From contig JAFADT010000856.1 of assembly GCA_023424585.1 (NCBI GenBank), positions 1 to 10,435 on the forward strand: 10,435 bases of DNA, written 5' to 3'. The first letter of the stretch is position 1. Each line of letters begins with the position of its first letter. This DNA is from Pseudomonadota bacterium. GTDB taxonomy: Bacteria > Myxococcota > Myxococcia > Myxococcales > Myxococcaceae. Below the pieces are notes generated by a model. It was not told the DNA's origin. It made no database searches and saw only the letters and a program-made list of their open reading frames with translations. This document shows, one piece after another, positions 6,492-10,435 of this stretch. Made by a program: the position numbers and the translations under genes.

Positions 6492-8227
6492 CGCTTCGCG
6501 TCCGCTCCGGCCGCCTGCTTCGACGGGGCGGCCGGGCTGGGGAGCAGCGGCGGCCGGTCCTTGCCCTCCTGGGTGCGCTGCAGCTCCAGCTCCTGGAGCA
6601 GCACCGCGGGCGCCACGGTGGACACGGGCACGTTGCCGCTCTCCGCGCCGCAGAAGCCGTTGAAGACGCCCAGGCGCTGGCCCGTGGCGAGGATGCGGTT
6701 CACGGACGACAGCGGCGTGCCGACGATCTCCACCCCGCGCACCAGCGTCTCCTCGCCGGTCTTCACGTCCACCCGGTACACCATGCGCGGCACGCCCTTG
6801 AAGGCCTGGTAGCCGTAGCTGGACGTGTTGGTGTTGCCGCCGGTGATGTCGCGGATGATGAGCCCATAGGGCTTGCCCTGCCGCTTCGCCTCCGCGATGA
6901 GCAGCCTCTTCAGCTCCGCGTCGCTCACCTGCTTCGTGCTGTCCACCAGCAGGTTGGCCATGCGCGCCACCGGCTGGAGCGTGCCCTGCCCGCGGCCGTG
7001 GCCGTTGGACTGGGGGAAGCCCTCCACCGGGTGGCGGCTCATCAGGTAGCCCCTGAGCACGCCCTTCTCCACCAGCGTCACCGGCTGCCCCTTCACGCCC
7101 TCCTCGTCGTAGAGGTAGTAGCCGTTGAGCGGCTCGCCGTTGACCTCGCGCCGGGACGGGTCATCCCGCAGCGACAGGAACGGCGGGAGGATCTGCTTCC
7201 CCTCCTGGCCCTTGAACGTCTTGCCGTCGGTGTCGCCGTCCTGCCGGTCCGCCTCCAGCCGGTGGCCCAGCGTCTCGTGGAAGAGCACGCCCGCGGCCTC
7301 CGGCGCCAGGATGGCGGGGCCCGCGTAGGGGGTGATGGCCGGCGCCCGCCGCAGCGCCAGCAGCTCGTCGATGACCCTCCGCGCGGCCTCGTGCACCTGC
7401 GCCTCGCTCGGCATGCCCGCCTCGGTGGGCAGGTAGAAGCTGCGCGAGTCGTCCAGGAGCTGCCCGTCCGGCGCGCGCGTCACCGCGGAGACGTGGAACG
7501 CGTACAGCGTGTCCTCCGTGATGAGGCGCGTGCCCTCCGAGGACACGAACAGCCGCGTGACCTTGTCCGCGGTGACGCGCACCTCCGAGTCGAACAGCTC
7601 CGGGTGCGCGTTGAAGCGCGCGGACACCTCGCGCGCCACGCGGCGCCACTTCTCCCGGTCGAACGGGAACGGCACCGGCGGCTGCACGAAGGTGGCCGGC
7701 TTCTCCCTGGAGAAGGACGCCGGGCGCTGGGGGTCCTCCACCGTGTAGACGTCCTCGCCCTTCTTCTTCAGGTACTGGAAGAGCGCGGCCTTGTACTTCT
7801 CGTCCGTGACGAGCCACAGCGCCGTGCGCAGCGCCAGCGGCGAGTCATCCAGCGGCCCGTCCTTGCGCGCGGTGAAGCTGGAGCCCTTGCTGGTGCTGAA
7901 GCCGAAGTCGAGCGAGTCCGCCACGGAGCTGTCGTAGTCGTAGCTGCCCACGCGCACGTCCACACCCAGCTTGCGCTCGCGGTAGTCGTCGTCCTGAAAG
8001 AGCGCCCCGTAGCGCGCGAGGATCAGCCGCGACTCGTAGTCCTTCACGCCGTAGCTCAGGAAGTACGGCGCCTCATGGCCATTCACCCGGAGCTGCTGCT
8101 GGTTGCGCTGAAGCTCCGCGCTCATCGCGTCCAGCAAGGGCGCGCGAGGGTCCGGAGCGGGCGCCGCGCCCATCAGCAGGGACGCGGCCAGGAACAGGGG
8201 GAGCAGGGGACGGGAGGAGCCGGGCAC
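6488..8227 (-). CDS. Exported TldD/PmbA-family metallopeptidase
   Basis: This is a TldD-family zinc peptidase. With numbering from the farther upstream GTG at 8272 (594 residues), HETLGH (332-337) is the HExxxH zinc motif with catalytic Glu333, and Cys541 in FCGAESGNVPVS is the conserved third-ligand cysteine near the C-terminus. RDITGGNTNTSSYGYQAF (474-491) is also typical of the family. I prefer the GTG at 8225-8227 (579 residues) because it gives a clean signal peptide, MPGSSR then a Leu/Ala core then MGAAPAPDP, and has TACAGT 8 bp upstream. Family members such as E. coli TldD are cytosolic, about 480 residues long, and work with TldE; no partner gene is in this window. The protein is probably periplasmic or secreted, with an N-terminal extension of about 100 residues and a Pro/Ala/Lys tail. 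Its stop codon overlaps that of the convergent GH13 gene. Confidence 0.93.
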   Translation of the reverse strand: MPGSSRPLLPLFLAASLLMGAAPAPDPRAPLLDAMSAELQRNQQQLRVNGHEAPYFLSYGVKDYESRLILARYGALFQDDDYRERKLGVDVRVGSYDYDSSVADSLDFGFSTSKGSSFTARKDGPLDDSPLALRTALWLVTDEKYKAALFQYLKKKGEDVYTVEDPQRPASFSREKPATFVQPPVPFPFDREKWRRVAREVSARFNAHPELFDSEVRVTADKVTRLFVSSEGTRLITEDTLYAFHVSAVTRAPDGQLLDDSRSFYLPTEAGMPSEAQVHEAARRVIDELLALRRAPAITPYAGPAILAPEAAGVLFHETLGHRLEADRQDGDTDGKTFKGQEGKQILPPFLSLRDDPSRREVNGEPLNGYYLYDEEGVKGQPVTLVEKGVLRGYLMSRHPVEGFPQSNGHGRGQGTLQPVARMANLLVDSTKQVSDAELKRLLIAEAKRQGKPYGLIIRDITGGNTNTSSYGYQAFKGVPRMVYRVDVKTGEETLVRGVEIVGTPLSSVNRILATGQRLGVFNGFCGAESGNVPVSTVAPAVLLQELELQRTQEGKDRPPLLPSPAAPSKQAAGADAKR

Positions 8228-8235
8228 GGCCGCGC

Positions 8236-8241
8236 ACTGTA
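8236..8241 (-). promoter_or_regulatory. Candidate -10 hexamer of tldD-like gene (leaderless start)
   Basis: On the minus strand TACAGT stands eight bases before the GTG at 8227, the same spacing as at the 1449 GTG. Over 20 bases from the GG before the hexamer through the GTG, the two sites agree at 16 positions. No Shine-Dalgarno sequence precedes this GTG, and no clear -35 box is visible. A transcript starting at or next to the GTG would be leaderless. Confidence 0.35.
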
Positions 8242-8327
8242 GCCAGAAAAACGGCGAGGGCCCTCCCCTCACGCGGCCTGGCGTGAAGCGAGGACCCTCC
8301 TGCCCGCATGCCCCGTGGGCGACAGGC

Positions 8328-9656
8328 TCAAGCCTTGACGATCTTCTCGCGGCCCTGGGTGACGTTCTTGGTGGCGTTGCGCGTGTCGACGACGATGTTC
8401 GAGCGCTGGACCAGGTCGTTGTAGTCGATGTGCGAGTGGTCCGTGAGGATCATCACCGCGTCGTACTGCTTGAGCGTCTCCGGGTCGAGCGGGACGGACT
8501 TCATCTCCATGTTGAAGCCGTGCCCCTTGTGCAGCTCCTTCACGAACGGGTCGTGGTAGGCGATGTCCGCGCCCTTCTCCTTGAGGAGCGTCATCACGCG
8601 CAGCGACGGGGACTCGCGGAAGTCGTCGATGTCCTTCTTGTACGCCGCGCCGATGCAGAGGACCTTCGCGCCGTTGAGCACCTTCTTGTTCTTGTTGAGC
8701 GCCTCCATCGTGCGCTGCACCACGTAGTAGGGCATCTGCCAGTTCACCTCACCGGCCAGCTCGATGAACTTGGTGTGGAACTCGAACTCGCGCGCCTTCC
8801 ACGTCAGGTAGAACGGGTCGATGGGGATGCAGTGCCCGCCCAGGCCGGGGCCCGGGTAGAACGGCTGGAAGCCGAAGGGCTTGGTGCTGGCGGCCTGGAT
8901 GACCTCCCACACGTCCACGTTCATGCGGTCGCAGAGCATCTTCATCTCGTTGACCATGGCGATGTTCACGCAGCGGTAGATGTTCTCCAGCAGCTTGGCC
9001 AGCTCCGCCACGCGCGTGGACGACACCGGCACCACTTCCTTCAGCGCGCTGCCGTAGAGGGCGGTGGCGACCTCCAGGCACGCGGGCGAGTAGCCGCCCA
9101 CGACCTTCGGGATCGTCTTGGTGTTGAAGCCCTTGTTGCCCGGGTCCTCGCGCTCCGGGCTGAAGGCCAGGAAGAAGTCCACGCCCGCCTTGAGGCCGTT
9201 CTTCTCCAGCAGGGGCTTCAGCACCTCCTCGGTCGTGCCCGGGTAGGTGGTGGACTCCAGGATGAAGAGCTGGCCGGGGCGCACGTGCGGCGCCAGGGCC
9301 TCGCCCGTCTGGATGATGAAGGTCATGTCCGGCTCACGCGACGCGGTCAGCGGCGTGGGCACGCAGATGACGACGCAGTCCAGCTCGCGGGCCCTGGCGA
9401 AGTCGCTGGTCGCCTTGAGCTTGCCCGCGGTGGTGAGCTGCGCCAGCGGCGCGCTGGGGATGTGCTTGATGTAGCTCTCACCCTTGCCAATCTTCTCAAT
9501 CTTGCGCTGGTCGACGTCCAGCCCCGTGACCGGGAAGCCTGCTTCCGCGAACGCCATGCCCAGCGGAAGACCGACGTACCCGAGCCCCACCACGCCCACC
9601 TTCGCTTCCCGATTCTGAATCCGACCCAGCAACGGGTTGCCAACCATCACGCGCAT
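8328..9656 (-). CDS. Nucleotide-sugar 6-dehydrogenase (UDP-GlcNAc/UDP-ManNAc dehydrogenase type, WbpA/WecC-like)
   Basis: This 442-residue protein has the usual length for the UDP-glucose/GDP-mannose dehydrogenase family, which oxidises a UDP-sugar C6 alcohol to a carboxylate with two NAD+. Visible motifs are the Rossmann GLGYVGLP (24-31), ICVPTPL (97-103), ESTTYPGTT (134-142), FSPEREDPGN (165-174), and GGHCIPIDP (273-281) with catalytic Cys276. The C-terminal substrate domain has AYKKDIDDFRESPSLR (338-353). The SPEREDPGN form and the family's ESTTYPGTT are what I associate with the N-acetylhexosamine enzymes (WbpA, WecC) more than with UDP-glucose dehydrogenase; substrate choice is therefore inferred. 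The enzyme is cytoplasmic and would supply UDP-uronic acids for a surface polysaccharide. The ATG at 9656 is fixed by GGGAG eight bases upstream. It lies 62 bp downstream of the heparinase-like gene on the same strand, probably co-transcribed. Confidence 0.94.
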   Translation of the reverse strand: MRVMVGNPLLGRIQNREAKVGVVGLGYVGLPLGMAFAEAGFPVTGLDVDQRKIEKIGKGESYIKHIPSAPLAQLTTAGKLKATSDFARARELDCVVICVPTPLTASREPDMTFIIQTGEALAPHVRPGQLFILESTTYPGTTEEVLKPLLEKNGLKAGVDFFLAFSPEREDPGNKGFNTKTIPKVVGGYSPACLEVATALYGSALKEVVPVSSTRVAELAKLLENIYRCVNIAMVNEMKMLCDRMNVDVWEVIQAASTKPFGFQPFYPGPGLGGHCIPIDPFYLTWKAREFEFHTKFIELAGEVNWQMPYYVVQRTMEALNKNKKVLNGAKVLCIGAAYKKDIDDFRESPSLRVMTLLKEKGADIAYHDPFVKELHKGHGFNMEMKSVPLDPETLKQYDAVMILTDHSHIDYNDLVQRSNIVVDTRNATKNVTQGREKIVKA

Positions 9657-9664
9657 TGTCGTTA

Positions 9665-9669
9665 CTCCC
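9665..9669 (-). promoter_or_regulatory. Ribosome binding site of nucleotide-sugar dehydrogenase
   Basis: GGGAG on the minus strand sits eight bases before the ATG at 9656. It favours this start over the in-frame ATG three codons further in. Confidence 0.65.
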
Positions 9670-9718
9670 AGCAGTTGACGTGCGGCCTCGGCGGCTCACA
9701 CGTCCCGACCCACACCAA

Positions 9719-10435
9719 TCACCTGAAGACGAACACCCACCCCAACCATGCCGGAGGCGTCAGCTGCCTCCGGAGCTCCACCGACACCGCCGGCACCACG
9801 CGCCCATATCCGGGCGAGTAGCGCGACGGCACGAGCGAGGTCTCCAACCCCCGCCCGAAGAGCACCCAGCCCGCGGGTGCATCCGCCGGTCCAATCTCCA
9901 GGGCCCGCGCCTCGAAGGACTCCGGGCCCTCCTGCACGCGCCCCGCCCGCGCCAGCACCTCCGCCGCGGGCTCGCACCACCGCGCCTGCGCATCCGGCAG
10001 GTGCAGACGTCCCACCACCTCATGACGGCCCGTTCCGACGAGCCGGTCCCCCACGGCCAGCGCGCGCACGTGCCGGTCGAGGAAGAAGGTCCTCTCGATT
10101 CCCACCGGGGCCGGCAGGTGGCGGTAGCCGTCGTGGCGCACCACCAGCCGGTCGTGCTTCGCGCCGGGCTGGAAGGCCACGACGCGCGCCCGGGCGTCCT
10201 CCGGCAGCGCGAACAGCCGCGCCGGATCCATCGGGGCCTGCTCCGCCCCATCCACCTGAAGCGTGTTGTGCGCCGCGGTGCTCCGCATCGCGTTGCGCAG
10301 GGCCGGATCCCGCGTGTACGAGCCCGTGCCGGGGTCGACGATGACGGGACGGCCCTCGAGGTGGAGCTCGAAGGAAAGCTTGTCGTTGTGGCTGTGTCCT
10401 CCGACGCCCCGCTGCCCCTGTTTTCCGGCCGAGAC
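9719..10435 (-). CDS. Heparinase II/III-like protein, C-terminal part (5' end outside window)
   Basis: The frame is open from the window end to a TGA at 9719-9721, giving the last 238 residues; the ATG at 10288 is internal. The fragment is the C-terminal beta-sandwich domain of heparinase II/III-like polysaccharide lyases. GGHSHNDKLSFEL (residues 12-24 of the fragment) is the signature segment, followed by PVIVDPGTGSYTRDPALRNA and RSTAAHNTLQVDG (51-63). Known family members cleave uronic-acid-containing polysaccharides by beta-elimination, and the toroid domain with most catalytic residues would lie upstream, outside the window. Many homologues sit in bacterial exopolysaccharide clusters next to glycosyltransferases. 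The downstream dehydrogenase, which makes UDP-uronic acids, suits a role in trimming or modifying the same polymer. Export cannot be judged without the N-terminus. Confidence 0.92.
   Translation of the reverse strand, partial: VSAGKQGQRGVGGHSHNDKLSFELHLEGRPVIVDPGTGSYTRDPALRNAMRSTAAHNTLQVDGAEQAPMDPARLFALPEDARARVVAFQPGAKHDRLVVRHDGYRHLPAPVGIERTFFLDRHVRALAVGDRLVGTGRHEVVGRLHLPDAQARWCEPAAEVLARAGRVQEGPESFEARALEIGPADAPAGWVLFGRGLETSLVPSRYSPGYGRVVPAVSVELRRQLTPPAWLGWVFVFR

Noticed and set aside
6353..8242. A 629-codon open frame antisense to the tldD-like gene
   Set aside because: Arg/Val/His-rich shadow of a gene with a clear family identity; it begins inside the GH13 coding sequence in another frame.
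8310..8320. Small hairpin GCCC-CGT-GGGC between the dehydrogenase and tldD-like genes
   Set aside because: A 4-bp stem with a 3-base loop and no U-tract is too weak to call a terminator in GC-rich DNA.
8283..9821. A 512-codon open frame antisense to the nucleotide-sugar dehydrogenase
   Set aside because: It lacks motifs and is the complement of a well-conserved enzyme with all catalytic residues.

Overview
The window looks like chromosomal DNA from a myxobacterium, probably Myxococcaceae (Myxococcus/Corallococcus-like). This is inferred from the very high GC content, third codon positions that are almost always G or C, a DUF4388 (PATAN-type) protein, a secreted TldD paralogue and a heparinase II/III gene beside a nucleotide-sugar dehydrogenase. 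No database search was possible, so the taxon is an inference. There are no tRNAs, rRNAs, CRISPR arrays, insertion sequences or phage genes. The window is gene-dense, with no intergenic gap over about 120 bp unless the doubtful tail of the lipoprotein gene is counted as non-coding.

Layout. Positions 1-285 (+) hold the 3' end of an unrecognised gene. It converges on a DUF4388/winged-helix protein (331-1416, -). A very short divergent region (about 1417-1448) then separates that gene from a rightward run of three genes: an alkaline-phosphatase-superfamily metalloenzyme related to phosphoglyceromutase and phosphopentomutase (1449-2384), an HExxH lipoprotein peptidase (2396-3361), and a 1030-residue GH13 alpha-glucan enzyme (3399-6491). 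The GH13 gene meets the next gene tail to tail, and the two stop codons share the palindrome CTAG. The rest lies on the minus strand and reads right to left: the C-terminal part of a heparinase II/III-like protein (9719 to the window end), a UDP-sugar 6-dehydrogenase (8328-9656), and an exported TldD-like metallopeptidase (6488-8227).

How the genes may work together. The dehydrogenase makes UDP-uronic acids, and heparinase-type lyases act on uronic-acid polymers, so the right side is probably the edge of a surface or exopolysaccharide locus. The plus-strand run joins a phosphotransfer-type metalloenzyme, a membrane-anchored peptidase and a glucan-active enzyme, but no common pathway is evident from sequence.

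Most notable observations: (1) a compact divergent promoter in which two candidate -10 hexamers overlap, with the spacing TACAGT-N8-GTG that recurs at the TldD start and suggests leaderless initiation; (2) a G6 run in the lipoprotein gene after which codon bias collapses, suggesting a frameshift or stop loss; (3) an approximately 150-residue acidic insert with two abutting EF-hand-like loops between the CBM48 and catalytic domains of the GH13 enzyme. None of these is proven to be a new system.
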